Source of the DNA: Schistosoma mansoni
Lineage: Eukaryota > Platyhelminthes > Trematoda > Strigeidida > Schistosomatidae
Reading direction: 5' to 3'
Length of the DNA: 64,000 nucleotides
NCBI RefSeq assembly: GCF_000237925.1
Contig: NW_017386064.1
Span: 1-64,000, forward strand
Below, one piece after another: positions 1 through 11,455 of the stretch. Numbering within the stretch: the first letter of the stretch is position 1; each line of letters begins with the position of its first letter. The notes beneath the pieces were generated by a model that saw nothing but the letters and a program-made list of their open reading frames with translations, ran no database searches and was not told where the DNA came from. The translations under genes were made by a program, and so were the position numbers.

Positions 1-190
1 GACTGGTAGGTCCTGGGTTCGAATCTCGCGAATGCTGGATCGTGGATGCGCACTGCTGAGGAGTCTCATAATAGGACGAAACGGCCATCCAGTGCTTCCA
101 GGTTTTCCATGGTGGTCTAGCTTCAATTGACTCATGATCTCAACTCTATAAAATTACTAAAATCTCCACAAAACCCCTTCTGATATATAG
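1..190 (+). mobile_element. Family B hammerhead SINE-like element, cut by window edge
   Basis: The copy opens inside a tRNA-like head whose B box (ggttcgaatct, 17-27) is typical of RNA polymerase III promoters. A hammerhead ribozyme motif follows (50-95), then the family's tail ending near ctccacaaaaccccttctgata. The same order is seen at 33222-33475, 34037-34426, 36828-37250, 43345-43521 and 62412-62625. The 5' part is outside the window. Confidence 0.8.
50..95 (+). ncRNA. Hammerhead ribozyme motif (family B)
   Basis: Stem I is GCACTG (50-55) with CAGTGC (90-95). The core CTGAGGA is at 56-62, stem II is GTCT...GGAC (63-77), GAAA is at 78-81, a short stem III follows, and cleavage is predicted after C89 (an ATC triplet). 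All invariant core bases are present. Activity is inferred from known hammerheads. Confidence 0.8.
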
Positions 191-436
191 TATTTCTTTA
201 TGTCTTAATAATGAACACCAATTCAACGTTTGCTTGCCGGGAGTTGATCGTTCTAAGTATGTTATCCATGATAAACAACTTTGAAGTTCGCATAGAAAAT
301 ATATCAAGTTAATAATAGCAGACATTAAATAGCAAATTTAGCGACCAGTTACTCATTGAAGATAGAATTTCAGATGAAAGCATTTCTACATTTTGATATA
401 ATTACCTCACATATTATTCGACATTAGAAATTGTTA
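191..436. other. No recognised feature
   Basis: AT-rich unique-looking DNA between the family B tail and the LTR-like repeat; no gene, RNA or repeat recognised. Confidence 0.5.
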
Positions 437-760
437 TGTCTAGAGCTTTGATTCTTGCGAACCCGCAAAGTCGCAAGAGAGAAGACAGAAGACTAGTAAG
501 TAGGAATTTTATTCCCCAAAACAGTGTCAAATATAGTACAAAAATCTCATGTATTATAGTCTTTTGGCTGAAATTAAATCACCATTTCGGACAGTCAATA
601 GGCACATAGGGGGTCATTCTTGTTCATCCAATAGGGAGGCTACACGTCGACATTCTAGAATGTTCCCCTAGTGGTAATTGGATGGAATGTCTTCGGCTCT
701 TTCTGAGCTTCTTGAGGCTTCCTTGAGTTTGCCAACGAGCCATCCTTACAAAAACAGACA
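437..760 (-). repeat. Solo-LTR-like repeat (fossil)
   Basis: About 324 bp, bounded by TGTC...GACA. Read on the minus strand it has a CCAAT motif, a TATA-like stretch and an AATAAA signal in LTR-like order. No internal coding region lies beside it, so it looks like a solo LTR. No clear target duplication was found and the family is not identified. A three-unit heat-shock-element match lies at 653-665. Confidence 0.4.
653..665. promoter_or_regulatory. Heat-shock-element-like motif
   Basis: TTC-TA-GAA-TG-TTC matches the three-unit consensus nTTCnnGAAnnTTCn exactly. It lies in an LTR-like repeat with a CCAAT motif nearby (about 627-633). Could be chance; no transcript is shown. Confidence 0.35.
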
Positions 761-879
761 TATCAACTTATTATCTATTTAACATAAGACTTCGTAATTT
801 CAGACAGAATGAACATTGAGTAGATTATTTATGATTATAAAAGTAGTCATTTATGTATCGCTTCCTCATGCTCTCTTTT

Positions 880-1770
880 CTTTCGTCTCATACGCCTGCT
901 ACTCCAAATGGAGCATAGGATGCCGACCAGCACTCTGCAAACCACTCTGTCCTGGGCCTTTTTTATAGTTCTGTCCAATTTTTGCTCATTCTTCTCATGT
1001 TTGTCTCCATTTCTCGGTGTGATGTGTGCTTTGGTCTTCCTATTCCTTTTTGGCCTTCAGGATTCCAGGTGAGGGCTTGCCTTGTGACGCAGTTGGGTGA
1101 TTTCCTCAATACGGTCCTATCCACTTCCAACGCTTTTTCCTGATTTCTTGCTCCGCTGGAATCTCGTTTGTTCTCTCCCATAGTAGCTTGTTGCTGATAG
1201 TGTCTGGCCAACAGATGCGAAGTATTTTGTATAGACAGCTGTTAAATAACACTTGTATCTTCTGGATGATGGCTTTCGTAGTTCTCCAAGTTTCCACTGT
1301 CTCGACATTTGTATTGGAAATTCTGATCTTGGTGTTGGTTGACAATTGTTTTGAGTTCCAGATGTTCTTAAAGTGTAGATATGCTGCCCTTACTTTGCTG
1401 ATCCGCACCTTCACACCTGCATCAGATCCTCTGTGTTAATCAATGATGCTGCCCAGATATGTAAAGGTTTTACATCCTCCTAAGCTTCTCCGTCAGGTGT
1501 GATCTGATTGATGCATGTTGTGTTGTTTCGGAGAGTCTGGCTTCGTCCTTTGTGTGTGTTGAGACCTACTGCTGCTGAGGCTGCTGCTACACTGGTCGTC
1601 TTCTCCTGCATTTGTTGTTGTGTGTGTTGGAGGAGCCATATCATCTGCGAAGTCTAGATCGTTCATCTGCATCCTATCTGTCCACTCTATCCCATGCTTC
1701 CCCCAGATGTTGTTTTCTTCATGATCCAGTTGATCACCAGGAGAAAGAGAAAAGGTGAAAGTAAGCAACG
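880..1770 (-). mobile_element. RTE-type LINE fragment (RT palm to 3' end)
   Basis: The minus strand encodes, in several broken frames, the end of a reverse transcriptase with the catalytic box LDFADD, then the RTE C-terminal region ([61 protein letters not shown]). The same protein is seen at 40605-41790, 56801-57109 and 62897-63763. Frames change several times, so this copy is dead. The 5' end, including the endonuclease, is missing. It is closest to schistosome SR2/SjR2-type RTE elements by motif, but no search was possible. Confidence 0.85.
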
Positions 1771-2344
1771 TTTTCTCACGCTAAATCATGAAAAACTTAA
1801 AATTCAATCTTTTCCAATTCGTTAGAATTCTACATACATATTAGTGTTGTCATCTTGATTTTAAATAAAAAAGGAGAGTACATTGTTATTCTGGTACAGT
1901 GTAAAAGCCTACTGATGTTTTAGAAACCTACATGAGATGACGATTATTGAATCTATTATTCCATTTTATTTACAAACTACATGCTTTCATGTAACTTGAA
2001 AGAGGTAAATCTAATAAATAATTACTTAAGGCAAAAGGGAGGTTAAAAGCTTCAATTACAAATATGATGCTTCTGTGATTGGCTTCCTTTTCGTAAATAA
2101 CAAAATGGAAATATTGAAATCTATCAAAATAAAATACATCACGTGGCTTGAATACCATTAGAACACTCTCATAAAGGAGTGTTTTGGGGATCAGACATAA
2201 CTGAAGAACTGTTTCCATTTATAAGTAGATTGCCAGGCCCTATCCTCTTTTATAATAATGCACATGACTCTATATATTTTACATGTTATAAACTATGGTC
2301 ATTTTTACACTTCTATTTTGTTTCTTTTCCTTATTCACTCACAG
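1771..2344. other. Intergenic or intron DNA before SLC10 exon
   Basis: No gene or repeat recognised. The last bases (ttccttattcactcacag) form a splice acceptor for the exon at 2345, so at least the right part is intron. Confidence 0.5.
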
Positions 2345-3048
2345 TTATGATGCCACTTCTTCTATTCATCTACGGTCGGTTCTTCAATGATGCGATCAGA
2401 ATACAAATTCCATACGTCCAAATTTTCTTGCAGTTGTTACAGATAGCAATACCAGCATTAATAGGTTTAGGTCTACGTATATGGAAACCGAATTTAGCTA
2501 TGAAATTAGCTAAACTAGCCGGTCCAGTTTTTAAATTTAAAATAGTATTCTTTTTAACTGTTGGTGTTTACGTTAATTGGTCATTGTTTCGCCTATTGGG
2601 TGCTTATCCTTTACTTATTATTATATGTGCATTGTTACCTTGGCTTGGGTTTTGTATCGGTTCATTATTCGTATTTATTTTACGACAACCATGTCAATCA
2701 ATTATTACGGTTGCTTTAGAGACTGGTGTACAAAATATTGGTATTGCAATTCTTGTCCTATTATATGTTATGCCCAAACCAACTGGTGAATTGGGCGCTA
2801 TTATGCCAATTGCTGTTGCTCAATTAACGCCTATACCGTTGTATTTAATATACTCATCCATATTAATTAAACGTAAATGCTGTAAACAGCAGAAAATATC
2901 TAATAAAATCGAAACACCTGTTACTACAGAGATGAGTAACAATTGTAATCATGACCTAACGAAGACAGAAAATGATACCAATGTACCACAAACAAAAGTA
3001 CCGTGGACAGGAGTAACGACAACTGTTAGTGACATTGAAACTCATTAA
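2345..3048 (+). CDS. SLC10-family sodium/bile-acid cotransporter-like carrier, terminal exon
   Basis: SLC10 proteins are plasma-membrane symporters that use the sodium gradient to import bile acids, steroid sulfates or related organic anions. This exon encodes about 234 C-terminal residues: MMPLLLFIYGRFF, an IQIPY segment, several hydrophobic helices, and the family hallmark ALETGVQNIGIAILVLL (compare SLETGAQNI in vertebrate SLC10A2). A hydrophilic tail follows, rich in Lys, Asn and Thr. The open frame runs upstream to 2179, but that part lacks family similarity, and the polypyrimidine tract plus CAG at 2342-2344 marks the acceptor; one base of the first codon comes from the previous exon. 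The stop is TAA at 3046-3048. No upstream exons are visible, so they lie beyond the window or across a long intron. Substrate cannot be deduced; some SLC10 members are orphans. The exon is intact. Confidence 0.85.
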
Positions 3049-3723
3049 ACAATATAAGATAGCGTTTTATAAAATCATTTTCATGTTGTTGTTTATGAAT
3101 TGTTCTTTATAGAATTCTGGTATTTGCTATACCAGATGTGTAGATCACTGACGTAGGAAATCTGTATCGATGTATCAATAAGTATTTGATTTAAGCTAAA
3201 GAGTTATTGTGAGAGATGTGCAGCATAATGTACCCACTCATGATCTAGTGCAAATGGGTGACCGAGCGCCTTCAATTGGGGTGTGTCGGGTAGAAATAAT
3301 GAGGTCAGCATCAATTTTGAAGACTTACACAAATATTTACTTTGGAAATTCATTTACCGCATAAGCCCAACCCCCCTAGTGGGGTAGTGATGTCCCTAAG
3401 ACGTGACCAGCCAGAAGTTCAAATCCAACGAGTGTGTCGTTGATAAACACGATCCTGACAGCTTGCTACGTCTAACAGCGTCTGATCGTCTTTTCATACT
3501 CTAAGAAGCCATGTAGTACATGAAAAAAGTAGAAATTGTTCAGCGAAGATTTCGGTTCACCGAGTTTGTCTTGTAGGGTCGATGAAATGTCACTGAATAT
3601 CGAACAGATCATCGATCCCTGTCAAGGTCAAGGATAGTCAACGCGCATCAATCAATCATATGCCATGGACTGGCCCACGCGGCAGTGGTTGTTCTTTCAC
3701 TTCTGTACTTTCGTGGTTGTACC
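3049..3723. other. 3' flank of SLC10 exon; unassigned GC-richer stretch
   Basis: Contains the likely 3' UTR, then from about 3220 a more GC-rich stretch with coding-like frames interrupted by stops on the minus strand. It may be an old unrecognised repeat. No domain can be named. Confidence 0.3.
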
Positions 3724-3915
3724 TTAACTAATATATCCTTGTAATAACATCCTTTGTGTTGTACAGTCTCCATAGCGTTCATAGTCCCTTGTTACGTCGA
3801 TGGGGGCAATCCACGTAAGGTGCTGGTCGCGAGGTGTGACTTCAGCGTTAGTTGGTTCGTCACCATTCTCGTCTAACTCTAGTAGGCCCCCAATCATTTC
3901 GACATAGACCATCAA
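3724..3915 (-). CDS. Small unidentified ORF, possibly repeat-derived
   Basis: 63 codons with a balanced, globular composition unlike the AT-driven ORFs around it (contains GLLELDENGDEPTNAEV and RDYERYGDCTTQRMLLQGY). It directly abuts the 3' tail of the RTE-like fragment at 3967. It has no recognised domain and no visible splice context. It may be a remnant of an unrecognised mobile element or a host pseudogene piece. Function unknown. Confidence 0.3.
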   Translation of the reverse strand: MMVYVEMIGGLLELDENGDEPTNAEVTPRDQHLTWIAPIDVTRDYERYGDCTTQRMLLQGYIS

Positions 3916-3966
3916 CGTAGATGATCTTACAGTCTGCTAGTTTTCGTCTTTCCCAGGACCATTGGA

Positions 3967-5165
3967 AAAGTCAGTCAGCTACATCGTTGGACCAGGCACA
4001 TATATGCATCGGTCAAAGTTGCCAAACCTCATTAGCACAATAAGATGAACAATAAATTCATAGGAACAGTTACTTCAATGGTTACATATAAAGATATAAT
4101 AGAGGAAGTTAGAATTCGTTGGTAGACAGAAAGAAAGCAACGCCAACCTCATAGTTTAAGGGAAGATGGAGAGTGTATACACCTACTCCATCGTGATTGA
4201 TTCTGAGCTATGTCACCTGGAATCTCCAACCATTGGTTACGATAGTCACGCTGAACCCAACCAAGTAATCTGAATCTATCAGCATTGCTCAGAATAGAAG
4301 TTAGTGACTTCAAGCACTGATGCCACATTTTGGCTTGGTCACCTTTGACTTTCTTCCAACCATTCGCAACACTAGTCAGAATAGCTCGTCGTGGTAATCG
4401 GTGTCCAATAATACGTAATATGTGGTCCAACCATCTCAGTCGATTAAGATCCAAAACTTTATCAACTGATTTACCATCATTCCGTAATATCCTTCGTCTA
4501 ACCTCACTATTACTTATCCGGTGATCCCAACAGATGCGAGCAATATTCCTAAGACATCTGTGGTTAAATACTTGTAACTTACGAGTATCTTCTGCTCTTA
4601 ATGGCCACGTTTCGCGGCCATAAAGTAGGACAGGGCGAGCTGCTGTGCAATATACTCGTCCCTTAATTGATAGACGGATATCTCACATTTGCCATAGATG
4701 GCAAAGGTCAAACGAGCTTTTTGAATCCATGCACAGATTTCGTCAGACACCAACTCATCAGACTTCCAAGATAAGTGGAGTTGTCGACGCGTCCGACTAC
4801 TTCACTCCTTGTCCTTAGTTCAATTGTTAACGAAGGCCAGTCCTGAAGCGACAATTTGCATTTTAAAAAGAGAAACGAATTCCAAACATCCTGGCATTGT
4901 TACTCAGTGCTACTAACATTCTAAATTTCATCAGTGTCTTCACCAAACAGAACCATATCATCTGCATATCCTAAGTCGATAAATGAACCTCTCGGTTGGA
5001 GATCAATCACTGGAAAGCCAGTCAACGAGAATGTTATTTCCAGAAGTAGGTCTATGGTGAAGTTAAACAGAAATGGATATAGTGAACAGCCTTGTTGGAC
5101 ACCACTTGAGGTTGCAAAATCAAATGACAATTCACCATAAGTTCTGACTCGATTGGTATTAGTTC
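3967..5165 (-). mobile_element. RTE-like LINE, second family, 5'-truncated copy
   Basis: On the minus strand: RT palm motifs (SGVQQGCSLYPFLFNFTIDL and GYADDMVLFGED), then after frame breaks the family's C-terminal region (DHILRIIGHRLPRRAI, GWKKVKGDQAKMWHQCLKSL). It ends in a 3' UTR closing with a short tgac tandem tail (at the left end, gtcagtcag). Same family as 10413-14336 and 14797-15187. Endonuclease and N-terminal RT are absent; multiple frame breaks. Confidence 0.85.
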
Positions 5166-5227
5166 ATGTCGGAATACACGTGAGTTTACTAAAGCAAGAA
5201 AAACGTGCGATAAACCCAGTAGAACTG

Positions 5228-5760
5228 TATTTATTATTGATTTATTTGAAGGGGCACTGAATACATATGCACCACACAAGTCACTTAGCTTGTGTGTGGG
5301 CTGTGTTACTGCCCGGATTCTCAAAGCGAAACAGGTTGTTTTCTTAGGAGGACACACTCGGGGTCTTCGACCCGAAGGTCTGATCCCTAGGGCAGTGGAG
5401 CAACATCAGGAGATGCATTCCCATGATGGCCGGTGACCAATAATTGGTCAATACGCCATCTGTTCCTTCAGGATTCTGGAGCTCATGTGCACCGTTGATT
5501 TGGAATCAGGGTTTTCTTGCTCCTCTGGGTGAACTTTCCGTGTCCACCGACCTGGTTAAAGCTCCGAACATTCGCTTTCCATCCTCTCAATTTCGTAAAC
5601 AGCACCCCGCCAAGATAAGGCAGGCGGTAAGAATTTCCTAGCAGTAGCTGTATACGCGTGGCCATGTGAGAGCATATCAAGAGGGATAGCTAAATCCCCC
5701 TACCCTGAGTCGTACCATGGCACTAGAGGGCTGTGTATATGTACCATGCTACGGCGAAAA
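5228..5760 (-). mobile_element. GC-rich retroposon, family G, copy 1
   Basis: About 530 bp shared with 47440-47965 and with the two halves at 10316-10412 and 14337-14790. In sense orientation (minus here) it starts near ccctctagtgccatggtac and ends in an A-rich tail (read here as tatttattattgatttattt). No long ORF is conserved between copies. The A-rich 3' end suggests retroposition; the parent element is unknown. Confidence 0.6.
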
Positions 5761-5989
5761 TAATTACATACATAAAGAATTTCTGGAAATTTGTTCGTCT
5801 TAGATATCTCCAGTCGTCACAACTACAGGGTCAACATTACCTAGCACACTTCACTGTAACGCTGGAATATTTACGTTTCTATCTGCTTTGACAAGAAAAC
5901 GGTGTTTTGATAGCGCAGAAAATTTACCAACACGATAAAACTTCTAGTACAACGTGATTCAAACATCGTTGTAGAAGACAGTTGTCCAC

Positions 5990-6548
5990 AACGAGCTGTT
6001 ACCGGAATTGTTCAAGGTTTCATTTATTTTCAGACGTACAGGATATGCTGATAGACTGTTGCATGTATTTCGAGATTATGGCTAAGTGCTATACTACTGG
6101 CGTGGGTAAATTAAGGCTCAGGGAATTCCACATTGAAAATCTCACATTACCCAACCAAAAAATGATTAGGATGATGGAGAAGTCAATATTTCTGCTCAAC
6201 TCGTCGATAACCTTCCGGAATCCCACAGTATGTTTGACGTGACTGTGATTGCTACTCCAACGAAAGTTGATGAATGGGTACAGGTCGTAAACAAGAAACG
6301 ACATAACTATATAAAATAGAATTCAACTCGTCAAAAAGAAGTCATGAAATCAAAGACCGACCACTGTGAAAGGTCAGTTATTTTTCATAGAACTGAGGAC
6401 AGTGAATCTAAAACTCTTTTTGAGCATGACATTGGGTTTATAAAATAGCTACTCAATCAGCTTATGCCACAAGATATCTCCGGAGTCACTTGCTGTAGGT
6501 GTATAGACTGGGTGGCTAAACGATATCAAAACCAAATCAAACTGGGCT
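5990..6548 (+). mobile_element. CR1/jockey-like LINE, ORF1-like 5' part
   Basis: Broken frames give VDEWVQVVNKKRHNY and, further on, FEHDIGFIK then [13 protein letters not shown], resembling the region that precedes the endonuclease in CR1/jockey-like LINEs. The reading stops where an RTE fragment begins (6549). The same LINE resumes at 6722 in its endonuclease C-terminus. The assignment as ORF1 rests on motif style and position, so it is tentative. Confidence 0.45.
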
Positions 6549-6721
6549 TGTTCACTTACTTCCTTACGCCTGTTAATCCTCGTGGATGAGCATGGACCGC
6601 ACACTAGTTTTCTCCATCCAACCCTGTCCTGGGCAATCCTTTCCAGTTCATTCCACTTAACATTCCTCTTCTTGATATCTACTTCTATTTCCTGACGTAA
6701 TGTATTCTTTGGCTGTCTCGA
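6549..6721 (-). mobile_element. RTE-type LINE 3' scrap inserted in CR1-like LINE
   Basis: Encodes only the last ~55 residues of the RTE protein ([37 protein letters not shown]) and the start of its gtaa-type tail (read here as cacttacttccttac). It is in opposite orientation to the LINE on both sides. Confidence 0.8.
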
Positions 6722-8650
6722 CATCTGAAAGCCGAAGAATTCCTTGTGGACAACATATCAATTCTGGATCCCTTGGAGAAAAGCAACCACGCTATTGTGG
6801 CCTTCAGTTTTGCTAGCAAAACTGTTGGGCAGAATACAAACGAAATGATAACAGGCAATACCAACATATAGGGAACATATGCACGAAGGCAATGAGAGAA
6901 GACAGGCTTCAGCACCAGATAAAGCTTATTGATAAATTTGTTTCCATTTCAGAAAGCTTATTCCATTATGCAGCTTCTCCTCGACAAGCCAAAACTGGGG
7001 TTTCAAAAACGGCTAGATCCTGATGGCCTGACCAATAACGACGGTGATGCCGCTAACCTTTTGGCTGAATAATACTCTCATTTATTTCAACCGACCCACA
7101 TCAACTATACTGCTGAAAGCTTTATTCGCGACTGCACAGGGATTTCCGAAGTGAACCTGAGCGCTGATTTGGTGTTCCAGAAACTGAAGCATCTAAGAAA
7201 AGACACTTCTCCTGGCCCGGATATGGTTCATTTTGCTATACTGAGGGAAGCAGATTCAGTCCTGGCAAAACCGCTCAACGTGATGTTCTCACACTCGTGA
7301 AGTCGAGGCAAACTACCAGAAATTTGGAAGCTGGATAGCATCACATCAATTTTCAAAACAGATCGACTCAGCGAACCTTCAAGCTACCGACCGGTGGCTC
7401 TTCTATCTATACATTCAAAAGTTATGGAGTCCCTGATATGAAATTGTATACACGACTATTTATTATCCATAAACGTCTTCTCACCCAAACGGCATGGTTT
7501 CAGGAGGGGTCACTCTTGTATAACCAACCTATTAGCTGCCGTGGACAGATGGACAAGCATCCTTGATAGCAAGGGGAAGGTTGACATCATTTACCTTCAT
7601 TTCTCAAAAGCTTTTGATAGGGTTAACTATATATGCTTTATCAATAAGCTCAGACGATTGGGTATCAAACCACTTTTAATTGACTGGCCCGCCTAATATC
7701 TACAAAATCGACATTCTAAGGTCAGGGTCAACTTCATTTTCTCTCAGGCTATGGAATGTCCTAGTGGGGTCCCCTAGGGCTCAATACTAGGACCTCTTTT
7801 CTTCTTGATTTATATAAACCATCTTTCATAACATGTGTCGTCTGACTTATAGCTTTTTGCTAATGATGTGAAACTTTGGACAGAGGTCCATTTGTGGCAT
7901 GTTGTAGACTACAGCTTCAAAATTGAGAACTCCTCTCTAGAGGTATCCCAAGTTGAAAAAGATCTAGGAGTGTTGGTACTCTACGATTTGAAGTCTTACG
8001 CTAACTACAACAAAATTGTCTTTCGAGAAAACCTTGAAGCATTGAAGCACATTTTTGGCCAGCTTGACGGAAGAACTTTCTACATAATCTTCAACAGTTT
8101 TATTTGTCCCCATTTAGAGTACTGAAACATAGTCTTTCTTCCCTCCCTCCAAAAGGATAAGGACACTTTGGAACGTATCCAACGTCGAGGCACGAAATCA
8201 GCTCGGGAACTGAAATTCAGACCTTACGAAGAGCGCCTCCAATCACTTAACCTTTACCCGTTAGAGTATATGCGTCTTAGAGGTGACCTTCTTATGACTT
8301 ACAGTATCCTTAACACTTCTGGTCATCCCCTTAAACATCTTCTTAAGCTTAGTCACAACACTAACCTAAGAGGTAACACCCAGAAACTGGAGACCAAACA
8401 TGGCAGAACAGACTGCAGACACAACTTCTACTCCGTAAGAGTTGTCAAATGCTGGAATTCGCTGCCTACTGAGCTAGTCCAAGCGACTTCCCAGCAGTCG
8501 GTTAAGAGGAAACGTGACTTATTCTTAAGGACTATGGATAACATATTAACATGATTTACCAAATTCATTTTTTTCCTCTATTATCGTTAATATACCTAGG
8601 TTTTTGCCTGGAGGTATTGGTGACCCACTGCTACTAGACACGGAAGCCCG
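6722..8650 (+). mobile_element. CR1/jockey-like LINE, endonuclease end to 3' end
   Basis: Starts in the C-terminus of an endonuclease (SILDPLEKSNHAIVAFSF), then a complete but decayed reverse transcriptase: SPGPDMVHFAILRE, SSYRPVALLSI, KRHGFRRGHSCITNLL, CPSGVP followed by GSILGPLFFLIYI, and LFANDVKLW, where the catalytic YADD-like box reads FAND. The C-terminal block at 7868-8554 contains FICPHLEY and ERIQRRGTKSARE and ends CWNSLPTELVQ. Stops and shifts are frequent, so this is an old dead copy. The 3' end has two near-copies of ttctattycrtccacaayca at 8666-8718. Confidence 0.85.
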
Positions 8651-10315
8651 TTAAGCGAAAGCTTCTTCTATTTCGTCCACAACCATTTGAACCATTTCTA
8701 TTCCATCCACAATCATGTGAGTCCTTCAAGCTGAAACTTGACATTCTGTGAAGCACTCAGGACAGTATTCCACTATATTCTACTGATATTCCTATTTTGC
8801 TTGTTGAATTTTGCCGTTAAATGTATGCGTTAAATATATACAATCACTTGACCATTTGAGACAAGTAAATCGCGCGCTTGATGATTTGTTCGATACGGTT
8901 AGACTCATGATGAATATTTCTAAGAGGGCTGACAATGGTAGGAGAACTTTGAAAGATCATAGTCCCATCAACAGTGAGTATTCATTCTATATCAAGCAGT
9001 TTGCACTCGATAGTGACATCACAAATACCCAAAAAGGATGACATTTGCTAATGAACAACATTAACTGGGCTCACTTACATTACCAACCCAGTTAGCAAAA
9101 ATGTTTCACCAAACACAATAAAGATGTGAATTGTTGCACGACATAGGTTTGTCACAGTTTGAGTAAAGTATACTTCCCCAGGATCTAAATATGTTGATAT
9201 GTTGATTTCCACCACTGTAGATCATTTAAAGACCTCGGTCCTTAAATTTAGCTTGTGAGATGACAATAAAGTCGTACAATGTAGCAAAACAATATGGTGT
9301 TTTTCTCTTGCTGAATTAAAATGATTGATCGTCTGGATTCAATTATCTAATAGACAAAAAGTAGTCTATGAAAAGCTCGAGACTAGGGTACACCTTGCAT
9401 TGACACTACCCAACATATGGGTCACTGTTCGATAGTGTTACCCTCTAAAACAACTTCAAAAGGTTCTATGGAGTGTCCTTCGGCTTAACGAAGGGCAGTC
9501 AAGGTAATCATACTTTTTAAAAAATAATATCCTAATGTAGGAAGCTAGGCGGTTTCGTGTAGTCACAGTTACATAGTTTCGTTTATAGTTAATCTAGAAA
9601 GATATCTTGATAACTATCAAACTTTACGTTCCGCAACTTTTCCCTTTACTTACAATCTTATTTTTCAGCTCGTGAACTTTGGAATCAATAATCCTACCGA
9701 CTTTACTTTGATTTTTTGTCGCTCCGAGTGTTTTAAGCTATTTATCATTGGCCTCGGGTTCAACAGTAATTTTGGTTGTTGGTCTATATCTCAAATTATC
9801 GCGACATATGACTAAGTTTAAGAATTCATTAACAGCAATGGTAGTAGGATACTAGTTTCTCTTACACTACGTCAGTACCATCTCGTCAAATGGTTCTTTA
9901 TCTCCCACCTGTAGGTAATTCAGCTTAACCTCCTACTCCACATCTTCCCGTATTCTTTACAATTTAAAAACTAAATACTTAACTAAAGTCTCGGTATATA
10001 GTTGAATACACCAATAATACTAATTAGAGTTTGTAATTTTATCGTCTTAAATATCTGTTAACTCAACGCTAACTAATCAGGAAGTCGTTTATTTGTAATC
10101 CCTCACTTCGCAGGCAGCTTAACTCAATATTTTATAGTGGTTTTTTGAAAGTCACTGTTTCTTTGGTGGTTGCCTTTCATGTTGTTAATTCATGCACAAA
10201 TAACAGTAATAGGCGATTACCATTTGTTAGCGGCTGAAAAATATCTAGCTTCTTGTTAATTAACCGACCGTATCTAAGGACAGTCGCTTACATTGGTGCA
10301 ATCGCACTTTTAAAA
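8651..10315. other. No recognised gene or repeat
   Basis: AT-rich. The only local structure noticed is a short perfect hairpin ccttcg-gcttaa-cgaagg at about 9478-9495. No coding-like frame supported. Confidence 0.4.
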
Positions 10316-10412
10316 TATTTATTATTATTTATTTGAACACAAATTTCGGTACAAGGGGGCACCAAATGTATATGCGCCGCACAAAAGAATTGTCATTTCA
10401 TTTAATTGTGTG
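10316..10412 (-). mobile_element. Retroposon family G, copy 2, 3' part (split)
   Basis: Matches the 3' end of the 47440-47965 copy (GGTACAA..GGGGCACCA, then ATATGCGCC..CACAAA, plus an A-rich tail). It is separated from its 5' part at 14337-14790 by the inserted 3.9 kb LINE. Confidence 0.6.
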
Positions 10413-11455
10413 AGTCAGTCAGTCAGTCACAACGTAGAACTTCGTACGTACGTACATCAGTTCGAGTTGCCATACCACATTAGCACAGAGATGAAGTTGT
10501 CGATTCAAATCCCAGTGGTAGAAGTAGTAAGAGTATAAGCATTATGTGAAAGATTAGGGTTTGAAGATGTTATTGAAAGAGTATAATACAGTGAAATAAA
10601 TTTGAAAAGGGAAAAAGAATAGGGACATGAAGAATTCAGAAGATTAGAATTTGGTAGAACGCAAAGAGTGTATGCACTCTCGCCGTTGCAAACGATTTTG
10701 AGCCATGTCATTCAAGGTCTCTAACCATCGGTTTCTATCATCTCGCGAATCCCAACCAGGTAGTCTACACCTATCAGTATGGCTCAGTCCAATTGTCAGT
10801 GACTTCATGGATTTGTGCCACGTTTTGGTCTGGTCGCCCCTAGCTTTCTTCCAACCTACTCCTACACCATGGAACATTGCACGTCTGGGCAGTTAGTGGT
10901 TGGGCATAAGTAACACGTGTCCCAGTAATCTCAACTGATGAAGTTTCACTACTTCATCAATCGATTTGCCATCCTTACCTAGTACCCGTTTCCTAACAAC
11001 TGCATTACTTACCCGGTGGTCCCAGGATATATGAACAATGCTTCGAAGACACCTATGATCGAATACTGGTAGCCTACGAATATCCTCTACTCTTACCGGC
11101 CATGTTTCACTGCCATAAAGTAGGACGGAAGGAACTACTTCACAGTAAACCCGTCCTTTGGTTGCTAGACGGATATCTCGCCTACGCCATAAATGACGCA
11201 AGTTGGCGAAAGCTAGACGAGCCTTCTGTATCCGTGCTGAAATTTCGTCACAAACCAGACTACAAGGGCTGATGAGACTCCCAAGATAAGTGAAGTGGTC
11301 TACACGCTCAACTACTTCTCTCCCTATCATTAGTTCAAGTGCGGATGCAACCCAATCCTGAAGTAACATTTTGCACTTCGAGGGAGAGAATCGCGTCCCG
11401 AACATGCCTGCATAGTTGCTTGTAGTGGTCAGAAGACTGCATTTTGTCAGCGTCT

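Noticed and set aside
2179-2344. Upstream part of the open frame before the SLC10 exon
   Set aside because: It begins at a GTG, has no family similarity, and a strong splice acceptor ends at 2344; the open frame is intron read-through.
9478-9495. Perfect 6 bp hairpin as a terminator
   Set aside because: Factor-independent terminators of this type are not expected in this eukaryotic setting, and no gene ends there.
10428-10455. Short tandem units (cagtcagtcagtca, gtacgtacgtac) as a separate microsatellite
   Set aside because: The cagt units are the 3' tail of the LINE; the gtac run is too short to stand alone.
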